Assembly: GCA_964651325.1 (NCBI GenBank)
Contig: CAZYXP010000055.1
Coordinates: 1-19,044, forward strand
Source: JADFOB01 sp964651325
GTDB lineage: Bacteria; Planctomycetota; Phycisphaerae; UBA1845
DNA: 19,044 bases
Reading direction: 5' to 3'
Below the pieces are notes generated by a model. It made no database searches, was not told where the DNA came from, and worked only from the letters and a program-made list of their open reading frames with translations. Shown piece after piece: positions 1-7,697 of the stretch. The first letter of the stretch is position 1. Every line of letters starts with the position of its first letter. Made by a program: the position numbers and the translations under genes.

Positions 1-873
1 CTTGGGGCTAACAATCTGGCGATGATGTGCGGCATCATCGACAATGTCGCCTACATCTATGTCGCCGCCATCGGCGGGATTGACCCGTCGGTCCTGCCGG
101 GGACAAACGTCACGTTGCACACGAGCCACGGCCCGGTTGACGGCGTGATCGGGCGCCGCCCGATTCATGTCATGAAGCCGGAAGAGCGCGGCGCCAAGGT
201 AGAGCTGCAAGCCCTGTGGATCGACATCGGGGCTAAGAACAAGAAGGAGGTCGAGCGGGTTGTCGCGGTGGGCGATCCCATCACGTTTCGGCTCGGGCTC
301 ACCCACCTCGGCCGCGATCTGATCTCCTCGCCCGCGCTCGACAACAAGTGCGGCGTGTTTGTCGTCATGGAGGCGCTGCGGCTCTGTTCGATCAAGAAGA
401 TCAAATGCGCGTTGTTCGCGGTGAGCACGGTTCAGGAGGAAATCGGCCTTCGCGGTGCGAGGACGTCTTGCTACGGCGTCGATCCGCAGGTGGGCATTGC
501 CGTCGATGTGACCCACGCCACCGATTGCCCCGACATGAACAAGCGAACCCACGGCGATTTGAAGCTCGGCGGCGGCCCGGTCATCGAGCGCGGCCCCAAC
601 ATCAACCCCAAGCTGGAATCGGTTTTGGTGTCCGCCGCGCGTGCCAAGAAGATCCCGATCCAATTCGCGGCGGCTCCGGGTGGCACGCCCACCGACGCCA
701 ACGCGATCCAATTAACCCGCTCAGGCGTGGCCGCAGCGCTGGTCTCGGTGCCCAATCGCTACATGCACACTCAGGTCGAAATGGTCAGCTTGGCCGACTT
801 GACCAAGACGGCAAAGCTGCTTGCGGAGACCATTGCGCGCATCGATTCCAAAACCAACTTTCTGCCGATCTAA
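1..873 (+). CDS. M42 family metallo-aminopeptidase (5' end outside window)
   Basis: This is the C-terminal part of an M42 (TET / glutamyl aminopeptidase / 'endoglucanase' family) cytosolic dinuclear-metal aminopeptidase, which trims peptides. The frame is open from base 1, so the true start lies upstream; the ATG at 22 is internal. Landmarks visible are the family's IGG-D-P-x-x-L-PG segment just after the start, the bridging Asp in SPALDNKCG (codon at 340), the catalytic/metal Glu pair in VQEEIG (436-441), a metal Asp in AVDVTHATD (505), and the C-terminal His in RYMHTQ (766). Four of the five usual metal ligands and the catalytic Glu are therefore present. The fifth ligand, the His of the usual H-x-D-x-I-G motif, should fall near bases 4-12, where the frame instead reads G-A-N-N-L-A. 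The stop is 6 bases before the next gene, so the two may be co-transcribed. The family call is firm; the substrate is unknown. Confidence 0.9.
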   Translation, partial: LGANNLAMMCGIIDNVAYIYVAAIGGIDPSVLPGTNVTLHTSHGPVDGVIGRRPIHVMKPEERGAKVELQALWIDIGAKNKKEVERVVAVGDPITFRLGLTHLGRDLISSPALDNKCGVFVVMEALRLCSIKKIKCALFAVSTVQEEIGLRGARTSCYGVDPQVGIAVDVTHATDCPDMNKRTHGDLKLGGGPVIERGPNINPKLESVLVSAARAKKIPIQFAAAPGGTPTDANAIQLTRSGVAAALVSVPNRYMHTQVEMVSLADLTKTAKLLAETIARIDSKTNFLPI

Positions 874-879
874 CCCACT

Positions 880-2673
880 GTGAGCACGACCGTTCATCGC
901 CATTGTTCCGCGATCGTCCGACCGATCGACAACAAGCTCGCCGAGCTCGTGGGGCCGGCCACGCTCCACGCCATGCAGGATCGCTTCGCCGCCCTTGGGC
1001 AGGTGACGGTTTGCATTTGCACGGTTGCCGGCGAACTCATCACGGAACCCACTTGGGGCAGCCCCTATTCCGCCATGATCGGGACGTCGGATCGAGGTCG
1101 CGAACTTTTTCGCAATCGGCTGCACGAGTTGGCGGCGTCAGTCAAGAAGGAAGTGCCTTCGGTTTGCCACGAAGGCCTGTGCCTCTACGCCGCGACAGTC
1201 AAACTCGAGACCGAGCGACTCGGCATGATTGTCGTCGGAACGCGGCCACCCGGACCACCTTCCGCGGAGGAACTCGAAGCTGCGGCCGTCAAGTTCGGAC
1301 TCAACGCCCAAGATCTGGCCCAAACTGTCGTGCATTTCACCCAGCACACAGGGGCCACGCCGGACGCCACACACCAATTCGCCGACACGATGGCCGACAC
1401 GCTGGCCACCATGTACGAGCAGGCCAAACGCATCCAACAGCAATTTGCCGACCTTTCCGTCGTCCACGATCTGGCGAATCGGCTTTCCAGCTCCGCCAAT
1501 CTCGACGAGGTGCTCACTAATGCCGTCAACCGGGTCGTGGAAGTGATGCCGGTTAAGGCCTGCGTGATTCGCCTGTTGATTCCGCAGACCGGAGAGTTGG
1601 TCATTAAGGCTGTCTGCAACTTGTCCGAGCAGTACTTGATGAAGGGGCGGGTCGTTCTAGACGCCAATTCCATCGATGCGGCCGCGTTCGCCGGCGAGGC
1701 GGTCTACGTCCCAGACGCACGCACCGACCCGAGAATCCGCTATCCTGCCGACGCCAAGCGTGAAGGGCTCGTCAGCGGCCTGTGCGTGCCCATGACCTAC
1801 CGCGGAGAAACCGTCGGCGTGTTGCGGGTGTACACGGCCCACGTTTATCGTTTCACGGATCCCGAAACGTCCCTCTTGCGTTCGCTCGGTTCGCAGGCCG
1901 CCGCGGCCATCATCAACGCCCGCCTCTACGAGGACCATATCCGCGCCGGGGTGGTTCAGCGCCAAATCCAAGCGGCCGCGCAGATTCAACGGCGTATGCT
2001 GCCCGCGCATCCGCCCGCCAGCGATTGCTTTGAATTCGGCGGCGTCTACAAACCGACCCTCGACGTCGGCGGTGATTTCTACGATTACCTTGAATTGCCG
2101 AACGGCGGGATCGGCGTCTGTGTCGCCGATGTCGTGGGCAAGGGCTTTCCCGCGGCTTTGATGATGGCCTCGGTCCGCTCGGCCTTACATGTTTCCGCCC
2201 GAAACGATCCGAACATCGGTCGAACGCTCGAAGCAGTCAACCGGCACATGTGCCGCGAAACGTTGGACAGCGAGTTCGCGACCTTGGTCTACGGCGCTTT
2301 TTCACCGGATGGGCAATCCTTCGCCTACTGCAACGCCGGCCATATTCCACCGATCGTGCTCCGCGGCGGCGAACTGACCGACCTGACGTGCGGCTCAACG
2401 GTGATCGGCGTGTTTCCGCAGGAACAGTTTCCAAGTGAGACCGTTGGGATCGAAGTCGGTGATGTCCTGGTCATGGTCACCGATGGCATCATCGAGGCGT
2501 TTGATTTTCAAGATCGGCAGTATTCGATGGAGCGATTGCGCGCGTCCATCCAGCGCCACGCCAAACTCAGTGCGTCGCAAATGGCCCGACAAATCCTGTG
2601 GGACGTGCGCCGGTTCGTCGGCCTGTCGCAGCAATCCGACGACATTACGATCATGGTGGTCCGACGCATCTAG
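880..2673 (+). CDS. PocR-GAF-PP2C (SpoIIE/RsbU-type) signalling phosphatase
   Basis: The 597-residue protein starts at GTG 880, 6 bases after the M42 stop; no clear Shine-Dalgarno is seen, so translation may be coupled. Residues ~15-165 resemble the PocR ligand-sensing domain, including the V-C-H-E-G-L-C-L-Y segment (~94-103), which matches that family's conserved Cys-His-x-Gly-Leu site. A short helical linker (~165-195) leads into a GAF domain (~200-350). The C-terminal ~365-597 is a PP2C-type serine phosphatase of the SpoIIE/RsbU group: QIQRRMLP opens the domain and the metal-binding aspartates lie in GGDFYD (~397-402), ADVVGKG (~416-422), VTDGI and SDDIT (~586-590). Such enzymes usually dephosphorylate an anti-sigma-factor antagonist in partner-switching pathways. 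No antagonist or anti-sigma kinase gene lies next to it, so the target is unknown. No membrane segment is seen, so it is probably a cytosolic sensor. The PocR call is less certain than GAF and PP2C. Confidence 0.88.
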   Translation: MSTTVHRHCSAIVRPIDNKLAELVGPATLHAMQDRFAALGQVTVCICTVAGELITEPTWGSPYSAMIGTSDRGRELFRNRLHELAASVKKEVPSVCHEGLCLYAATVKLETERLGMIVVGTRPPGPPSAEELEAAAVKFGLNAQDLAQTVVHFTQHTGATPDATHQFADTMADTLATMYEQAKRIQQQFADLSVVHDLANRLSSSANLDEVLTNAVNRVVEVMPVKACVIRLLIPQTGELVIKAVCNLSEQYLMKGRVVLDANSIDAAAFAGEAVYVPDARTDPRIRYPADAKREGLVSGLCVPMTYRGETVGVLRVYTAHVYRFTDPETSLLRSLGSQAAAAIINARLYEDHIRAGVVQRQIQAAAQIQRRMLPAHPPASDCFEFGGVYKPTLDVGGDFYDYLELPNGGIGVCVADVVGKGFPAALMMASVRSALHVSARNDPNIGRTLEAVNRHMCRETLDSEFATLVYGAFSPDGQSFAYCNAGHIPPIVLRGGELTDLTCGSTVIGVFPQEQFPSETVGIEVGDVLVMVTDGIIEAFDFQDRQYSMERLRASIQRHAKLSASQMARQILWDVRRFVGLSQQSDDITIMVVRRI

Positions 2674-2712
2674 CGCCGCGTCAACGCTGACTTGACGGCG
2701 TAGCGCGTGTAG

Positions 2713-2783
2713 CACAGCGGCCCTCCGCTGTGTCTGGACGGCAACCCAGCCGAGGGCGGCTCGACCACAAATGGCCGGCTGGG
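2713..2783. repeat. Double-hairpin intergenic repeat (REP-like)
   Basis: This lies between the ends of the convergent phosphatase and regulator genes. The first hairpin is perfect: CACAGCGG at 2713-2720 pairs with CCGCTGTG at 2725-2732 across a CCCT loop. The second has arms CCCAGCCG (2745-2752) and CGGCTGGG (2776-2783) around a 23-base loop. There is no T-run on either side, so it is not a standard intrinsic terminator, although it could act as one for both genes. The GTAGCACAG... form resembles dispersed hairpins I recall from planctomycete genomes; copy number cannot be tested here. Confidence 0.5.
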
Positions 2784-2808
2784 CCGAAGATGGGCGGCTG
2801 GAGCGCCG

Positions 2809-3282
2809 TCACTTGCCCTGTGAATGAAACATCCCGCGTTCGCACGCAACGGTGAACAGCTCGACCGTGCTCTTGAATTCCTCCCAGGAGTCACGGATGC
2901 GATCCGCCTCCGTAGGCTCGATTTCCCCGTCATCCTCGATCGAACGTGTTACCGTAAGCAACAGTTGGCTGAATTGTTTCACCAAACGCTGGGTATTGCT
3001 CAGCAACTCCGTGCTGAGGTTTGAGGGCGGCGGAACGGGATTGGGGACAAAAAAGCCCCCGCTCTCGTGACATAGCCAGTTGCACACACGCTCATCGCCG
3101 GTCACGCGAACAATATCGGCCAGCCGATCGAGGGGGTTTCTAGCGCCGCTGGAATCGGGATCGTCCGGATCGGACAACTGGCACCACTTGTAAATCAGCG
3201 CCTGAGACAACCGCAATTCGGCGGCCAGCGCTTTGACCCCCACGTTGTCCGCGGCCCGTTTGAGAACTTCGTACGAATGCAT
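2809..3282 (-). CDS. CII / Phage_CP76-like helix-turn-helix regulator
   Basis: This 157-residue protein is probably a DNA-binding regulator. An N-terminal helix-turn-helix is readable at residues ~8-35: an alanine-rich first helix, then G-V-K-A-L-A-A-E-L, a turn, and S-Q-A-L-I-Y-K-W as the recognition helix. This resembles the phage CII-like (Phage_CP76) regulator family, whose stand-alone copies are common in planctomycetes. A Pro-rich linker (~78-88) separates it from a mostly helical C-terminal half (~90-157), perhaps for oligomerisation. The ATG is well supported: AGGAG (3289-3293 on the top strand, read in reverse) lies 6 bases upstream. It is divergent from rsmA with 138 bases between them. 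No prophage genes adjoin it, so it looks like a domesticated chromosomal regulator. Target genes are unknown. The family assignment is from pattern only. Confidence 0.72.
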   Translation of the reverse strand: MHSYEVLKRAADNVGVKALAAELRLSQALIYKWCQLSDPDDPDSSGARNPLDRLADIVRVTGDERVCNWLCHESGGFFVPNPVPPPSNLSTELLSNTQRLVKQFSQLLLTVTRSIEDDGEIEPTEADRIRDSWEEFKSTVELFTVACERGMFHSQGK

Positions 3283-3378
3283 GCACAGCTCCTGCTTACC
3301 AGGATCGTTCGCCCGCCGCGATCTTCACGGCAATGAATCGCACAGCCGGGTCCGGAGGCCAAAAATTCCTTGCCGCGG

Positions 3379-3384
3379 TATACT
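3379..3384 (+). promoter_or_regulatory. Candidate -10 box (TATACT) upstream of rsmA
   Basis: TATACT sits 36 bases before the rsmA ATG, in the 138-base region shared with the divergent regulator. It matches 5 of 6 bases of the sigma-70 -10 consensus. No convincing -35 box lies 16-18 bases upstream, so this is a weak prediction. Confidence 0.3.
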
Positions 3385-3420
3385 GCCTTACGCGATACCG
3401 ATCAACCGCTTGTAGGATGA

Positions 3421-4371
3421 ATGCCCTTGGCCATCGAGCATGTACAGACCCGAACGGAAATTCAACAGATCCTGCGCGACGCCGACCTGCATCCCCGCAA
3501 ACGATTCGGACAGCATTTCCTGATCGATGGGAATCTGATGCGGACGCTGGTTCGGTCCGCAGACCTACAGGACAACGACGTCGTCATCGAAGTGGGGCCG
3601 GGCACCGGCGGGCTCACCGATCTCTTGATAAGCCGCACCGGCCGAGTGGTCTTGATGGAGATCGACCGCTACCTGCACGAATTCCTGATCAGCCGCTTTG
3701 CAGACCGCGACAATGTCTCGATTCTGTGCGGCGACGCCTTGGAGAGCAAACACCGAATCGCGGCACCGCTCGCCGCATTTCTAACGCCCCAAGCGTCGGG
3801 CATTGCGCCGGACATCAAGCTTGTCGCCAACTTGCCGTACCAGGTCGCCACGCCGCTGGTGCTGAATCTCCTGCTCGGCTTTCCCCAGGTCACGCGCCTT
3901 TGCTTCACGGTTCAGGCCGAAGTGGGGCAGCGGATGGTGTCGCCAGCCAGGTGCAAATCCTATGGCCCCCTAGCCGTCATCTCCCAGTGTTTGTCTGACG
4001 TGAGCATCGTTACACGAATTCCACCGAGCGCGTTTTGGCCTCAACCGACGATCGACTCGGTGATGATTCGGATGGATAGAAAATCGCCGCCGGAGCCGAT
4101 CAGCGATAGCGTGAAGCGGTTTGGCCTCTTCGTGCGATCGGTCTTCGATCACCGTCGAAAAACCCTTCGCTCGGCGTTGCGGTTGGCCCTGGCAAACTTG
4201 CACGCGATGCCAGATGAAACCGAAAGGCCCAACGACGCCGCACGAAGTACGCCGCCCGAAGTCAACCAAAATGATGCCATGACCCAGGCAGGCGAATTGT
4301 TTGATTTGAAAAGACGGCCGGAATCGCTCGAAATTGCGGAGTGGGTAGACCTCTTTCAAGCCATTCGATGA
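3421..4371 (+). CDS. rsmA: 16S rRNA (adenine-N6)-dimethyltransferase RsmA/KsgA
   Basis: The enzyme dimethylates the two adjacent adenines in the 3'-terminal helix of 16S rRNA using S-adenosylmethionine, a late step of small-subunit assembly. The 316-residue protein has all the family signatures in order: RKRFGQHFL (~27-34), the SAM-binding loop EVGPGTGGLT (~57-66), the acidic ribose-binding residue in LMEID (~78-82), CGDAL (~103-107), and the catalytic NLPY (~137-140) followed by QVATPL. The small C-terminal domain runs from ~200; its end (~260-295) is longer and more polar than in typical copies. AGGA at 3414-3417 lies only 3 bases before the ATG, a tight but plausible ribosome site. An earlier ATG at 3417 is in another frame. 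The gene is convergent with the DUF1028 gene, with 38 bases between the stops. Confidence 0.95.
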   Translation: MPLAIEHVQTRTEIQQILRDADLHPRKRFGQHFLIDGNLMRTLVRSADLQDNDVVIEVGPGTGGLTDLLISRTGRVVLMEIDRYLHEFLISRFADRDNVSILCGDALESKHRIAAPLAAFLTPQASGIAPDIKLVANLPYQVATPLVLNLLLGFPQVTRLCFTVQAEVGQRMVSPARCKSYGPLAVISQCLSDVSIVTRIPPSAFWPQPTIDSVMIRMDRKSPPEPISDSVKRFGLFVRSVFDHRRKTLRSALRLALANLHAMPDETERPNDAARSTPPEVNQNDAMTQAGELFDLKRRPESLEIAEWVDLFQAIR

Positions 4372-4409
4372 TGCCGCGTCCATGCAGGCCTATCTTCGGC
4401 TCTAAATCT

Positions 4410-6071
4410 TTACGGGTCGCAGCCGCCCGCCAAAACACGAACCGCAACGGCCTCGCTGGTTATCGATCCGCACGTATTGGCCAACCGCACCGAATAATAA
4501 CCCTCATCGGTTAGGCCTGCGGATGGGATCGTATACACGGCATCTGTGGCCCCGGGAATCGGCACCGAATCTTTGAACCACTGAAACGACGCATCGGGAT
4601 CCGTATTGAACGCCACGCCAACCTGCCCCATCGCGCCGGGACAAAGATTGAGCCGTTCGGGCTGCTCGGTAATCTGCAAGCGCACACATAGCTCGTTGGT
4701 AAAAGCGTTTTGCATGAGGGCGTAGTCGCCAAGGTCCACGTGTCCGTCGCGGTTGCTGTCGCGATCCATGCACGCCGGCGTGGCGGGCTGATCAGGACCG
4801 GTCGCACACGCCTGCAATAAGGAATAGTCGGCAAGATCAACTTCGCCGTCGGCATCGACATCTTCCATCGCCACGACTAATAGCGTTGGCCGAGGAATTA
4901 CGGTCACGGGTCGGGATGCTCCGTCAGTTCGCACGTCAAACTCGTCGATTCCCGGCTCGGTCGCGAACCCGAACCTAAAACTGAACACCCCGTTGCCCAA
5001 ATCTTGGAACGGGCCGGCAACCGTTCGACCATCGCTGGTGGCGCTGTGCATCGGAAACGGAAAGAGGACATCGGTCGCGGGCTGATCCTGCCAATCCTTA
5101 ATCGAAACCAACAGCTCCACAGATTCCTGCCCGTCGGCGCGAATCCATGGGCGATCCATGACGACCGTACTATGCACAGCGTCGGGACGGCCGATGTTGT
5201 CCAATCGCCATTGGTCGAACAGCGCCTGAACTTGAAAAACGGGATCCTCGTCTTCGGCTGTTTGGTTTGCTACGTTGAAATTCATGAAGTAATCGCCGGC
5301 GCCGCACCCAACCGACGCATTGCAAGCGCCGTCTATGTCGCCCGCCCGCGCACTGATCATAAAACTGATGTGGGCCGCCTTCTCGAAACTATCCGGCGGT
5401 GAACCGCAAACGGTCGGATTCAAAACGGTACAAGAGCAGCGACCGTCACCCCCGAAAGAGCGGGCCGCCTGCATACCAGCCATGAGCTTGTCAGGAAGAT
5501 CGCCAAGCGTGTTGATCACCGCGGCCTCCGCCGCCAGAACCACCTCCGGGCCCGTAAGCACGTTGCCTTGAATGGAATAGACGATGGTGCCGGTTTGTCC
5601 GATAACTCCGCTGGCGTGCTGACCGTCTTCTGTGCCGGTGAACGTCGCCGCCCGCCCAAGGACATCAACAATGCCGTATTGCCGCGTCTGATGCGCGGGA
5701 TCCAGTTGATCGAGCAAGATCAGAATATCGTCGGGATGCGTACCCAAGAGGAGCTGGTCGTGGATACGAATGCGGTTGACCGCGCTCCCATCGACGGCGG
5801 ATTGGGCGACCCCAGCACCGACCTCGACAAGCACCACAGGGAGGTTTTGCCGCAAATCGAACCCCGTCAGACAGGTGGCCGAGCCTACGGCTATTTCCTT
5901 TGTTTCCGTATCAATTAGAACAATCGACCAAGTCGCCCATGCCGGCGCGGCCATCAGGCTCAGGACCGTAAAAACGCACCAGAATCCCATCGCCCGCCGC
6001 GTGCGTAGCCCACCATTCGTATGGGACCGGCCGCGACCCACACCCGAACACAAACTCGATCGTATGGTCAC
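4410..6071 (-). CDS. Secreted DUF1028 (Ntn-hydrolase-like) protein with dockerin-like and Ig-like domains
   Basis: The 553-residue protein has a signal peptide: Arg-rich n-region to ~27, hydrophobic core ~28-44, predicted cleavage after AWA (~46). The mature protein would begin T-W-S-I-V, the usual N-terminal sequence of the DUF1028 fold, which is placed in the Ntn-hydrolase clan but has no established reaction. DUF1028 covers ~47-250; a Cys-rich stretch (~205-255) follows with several possible disulfides. Residues ~400-455 hold two dockerin-type calcium loops (DVDADGEVDLADY and DSNRDGHVDLGDY), and ~463-545 is an immunoglobulin-like domain with W-F-K and D-E-G-Y-Y-S-V strands. The GTG start is favoured because AAAGGGAG lies 7 bases upstream. 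A later ATG (codon 28) would shorten the n-region. It probably acts outside the cell or at its surface. No LPXTG or PEP-CTERM tail is seen. Confidence 0.85.
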   Translation of the reverse strand: MTIRSSLCSGVGRGRSHTNGGLRTRRAMGFWCVFTVLSLMAAPAWATWSIVLIDTETKEIAVGSATCLTGFDLRQNLPVVLVEVGAGVAQSAVDGSAVNRIRIHDQLLLGTHPDDILILLDQLDPAHQTRQYGIVDVLGRAATFTGTEDGQHASGVIGQTGTIVYSIQGNVLTGPEVVLAAEAAVINTLGDLPDKLMAGMQAARSFGGDGRCSCTVLNPTVCGSPPDSFEKAAHISFMISARAGDIDGACNASVGCGAGDYFMNFNVANQTAEDEDPVFQVQALFDQWRLDNIGRPDAVHSTVVMDRPWIRADGQESVELLVSIKDWQDQPATDVLFPFPMHSATSDGRTVAGPFQDLGNGVFSFRFGFATEPGIDEFDVRTDGASRPVTVIPRPTLLVVAMEDVDADGEVDLADYSLLQACATGPDQPATPACMDRDSNRDGHVDLGDYALMQNAFTNELCVRLQITEQPERLNLCPGAMGQVGVAFNTDPDASFQWFKDSVPIPGATDAVYTIPSAGLTDEGYYSVRLANTCGSITSEAVAVRVLAGGCDP

Positions 6072-6078
6072 CTTGTTA

Positions 6079-6086
6079 CTCCCTTT
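6079..6086 (-). promoter_or_regulatory. Ribosome binding site fixing the GTG start of the DUF1028 gene
   Basis: On the minus strand AAAGGGAG ends 7 bases before the GTG at 6071. This supports that start over the ATG 27 codons downstream, which lacks a comparable site. Confidence 0.65.
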
Positions 6087-6196
6087 CGCTCACATGCCCC
6101 ACGGAAGATCTGTTCTCCCAACCATGCTACCAACTCGACCAGAAAACTTCCAGCCACATTTTCCCCTGTGCACCCACACGAACGCTGATTTCGGCA

Positions 6197-6202
6197 TAAA
6201 AT
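6197..6202 (+). promoter_or_regulatory. Candidate -10 box (TAAAAT) upstream of the cysteine desulfurase
   Basis: TAAAAT lies 47 bases before the desulfurase ATG in the 178-base divergent region and matches 5 of 6 consensus positions. The sequence at the -35 spacing is not recognisable, so this is only suggestive. Confidence 0.25.
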
Positions 6203-6249
6203 GGCCTGTGAGGCAATGAGCACAGGAAGCGCCGATCCCTGGGGAGCCC

Positions 6250-7398
6250 ATGACCGACACCGTTTACGCAGACAACAACGCTACGACCGAGCCGTTCGAT
6301 GAGGTCGTCGAGGCTGTCCGATCCTCGATGAAAAACGCGTACGCCAACCCGTCCAGCGCCCACCAGGCAGGGCAGGCCGTGCGGTACGCCGTGGAATGCG
6401 CCCGGCAGGAGGTGGCCGACCTGATTCGAGCTGAGCCCCGCGAGATCGTTTTCACCAGCGGGGGCACAGAGAGCATCAACCTCGCCCTACGCGGGGCGCT
6501 CAACATCGCGCCGAAAAAACGACATATTGTTACAACTACGGTGGAGCATGCCGCATGCGTCGGCGTTCTCGACTCGTTGGAAGCGGCGGGGTATTCGGTT
6601 GAGCGGGTCGGCGTCGACCGGCAAGGATTGATTGATTTGCCCGCCTGGAAGCGCGCCATGCGCGAGGAACCCGTCCTCGCCACGTTTCAACACGTCAACA
6701 ATGAAACCGGCATTCGGTTTGATGTTGGCGCTATGGCACAGGCAGCCAACGACTGTGGAGCGTTGGTTCATGTAGACGCCGTCCAATCCGTCGGCAAATT
6801 GGCCATCGACGTCAGAAACTGGCCCGTACACCTGCTGAGCCTTTCCGGGCACAAGTTTCACGGCCCCAAGGGCGCCGGGGCGTTGTTTGTCAAACGTAAG
6901 ACGCGACTTGCTCCGCTGCTCCTCGGCGGTCATCAGGAGCGCGGATGGCGCGGCGGCACGGAGAACGTTCCCGGAATCGTGGGGATGGGCGTCGCCGCCC
7001 GTCTTGCGTCTTCCCATCAAGAAGCGACGCAACGATTCGTGGGCGCCCTGCGGGATAGGCTCGAGCAAGGAATCCTTGAATCCGTCCCGATCGCGCATGT
7101 CAATGGATCGACAACCGAGCGGATCTTCAACACCACCAACATCGCCTTCGAGGGGCTCCAGGCGGAAGCGATCCTGATCCTACTAAGCGAAGCCGGAATC
7201 TACGCATCCGCGGGCGCCGCGTGCAGCAGCGGCTCACTGGAACCGTCGCACGTGCTTCAGGCCATGGGCCTGCCCGAACAGCTTGCCCACGGCGCGATCC
7301 GGTTCAGCCTGTCCAAGCAAAACAACGAGCAGCAAATCGACCACATCATCGGTGTCTTACCGGCGCTAGTCGGGAAACTATCTTCACTGTCGCGGTAA
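6250..7398 (+). CDS. Cysteine desulfurase (NifS/IscS family, PLP-dependent)
   Basis: The enzyme removes sulfur from L-cysteine as an enzyme-bound persulfide for Fe-S clusters, tRNA thiolation or cofactors. The 382-residue sequence carries the N-terminal YADNNATT (~6-13), NPSSAH (~33-38), the PLP-phosphate site TSGGTESINLAL (~69-80), QHVNNETG (~137-144), the PLP lysine in SGHKFHGPKGAG (Lys ~202), and the catalytic loop Cys in AGAACSSGS (Cys ~325). The position and sequence of the loop fit the NifS/IscS class I group rather than SufS. It is slightly shorter than IscS at ~400 residues. GGGGAG ends 3 bases before the ATG. No IscU, IscR or Suf gene adjoins it, so the sulfur acceptor is unknown; the next gene, mtnP, is also in sulfur metabolism but has its own 299-base leader. 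Confidence 0.94.
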   Translation: MTDTVYADNNATTEPFDEVVEAVRSSMKNAYANPSSAHQAGQAVRYAVECARQEVADLIRAEPREIVFTSGGTESINLALRGALNIAPKKRHIVTTTVEHAACVGVLDSLEAAGYSVERVGVDRQGLIDLPAWKRAMREEPVLATFQHVNNETGIRFDVGAMAQAANDCGALVHVDAVQSVGKLAIDVRNWPVHLLSLSGHKFHGPKGAGALFVKRKTRLAPLLLGGHQERGWRGGTENVPGIVGMGVAARLASSHQEATQRFVGALRDRLEQGILESVPIAHVNGSTTERIFNTTNIAFEGLQAEAILILLSEAGIYASAGAACSSGSLEPSHVLQAMGLPEQLAHGAIRFSLSKQNNEQQIDHIIGVLPALVGKLSSLSR

Positions 7399-7541
7399 CG
7401 GCAGGTCCGATCCGATTGGAGATGCAGCCTAGGGGACACGTTAGCCAAATCGGCGGCGGGCGGGCGTCAGATATCGTTTCAGAGCACCTGGCGCAAGCCT
7501 GGTGACAAGCGGCCGGGGAATCACAAGCCACCGGGGGAGGT

Positions 7542-7561
7542 CCGCAGGCTAGCGCCAGCGG
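7542..7561. repeat. REP-like hairpin in the desulfurase-mtnP spacer
   Basis: CCGCAGGCTAGCGCCAGCGG forms a stem of 4 plus 3 base pairs with one A-A mismatch and a TAGC loop. It lies in the 299-base gene-free region 7399-7697. The flanking GC-rich text (7500-7566) resembles dispersed planctomycete repeats I recall. A smaller hairpin (CGGTT-TGAG-AACCG, 7570-7583) follows. No ORF in this spacer looks real on either strand; apart from these hairpins and the promoter-like boxes nearer mtnP, nothing else was recognised. Confidence 0.45.
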
Positions 7562-7641
7562 CTCTGATTCGGTTTGAGAACCGGCAAACACGATCCCGCT
7601 CGTATACTGTACCGGGCTCGCCGATCCCGGTATGGTGGGCC

Positions 7642-7647
7642 TATAAT
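7642..7647 (+). promoter_or_regulatory. Candidate -10 box (TATAAT) for mtnP
   Basis: A perfect TATAAT lies 50 bases before the mtnP GTG start. No good -35 hexamer is present at 17 bases spacing. A second candidate, TATACT at 7603-7608, lies further upstream. The box and the long spacer suggest that mtnP is transcribed separately from the desulfurase gene. Confidence 0.4.
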
Positions 7648-7697
7648 CAATCAGGCGGCATACGGCTGCCGGCTATGGAGACTGAAAGGGACTGAAC

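Noticed and set aside
348..1520. 390-codon plus-strand open frame across the M42/phosphatase junction
   Set aside because: Arg/His-rich shadow overlapping two well-supported genes in another frame.
7346..7591. 81-codon minus-strand open frame in the desulfurase-mtnP spacer
   Set aside because: Low-complexity composition, overlaps the desulfurase end and the hairpin repeat, no ribosome site considered convincing.
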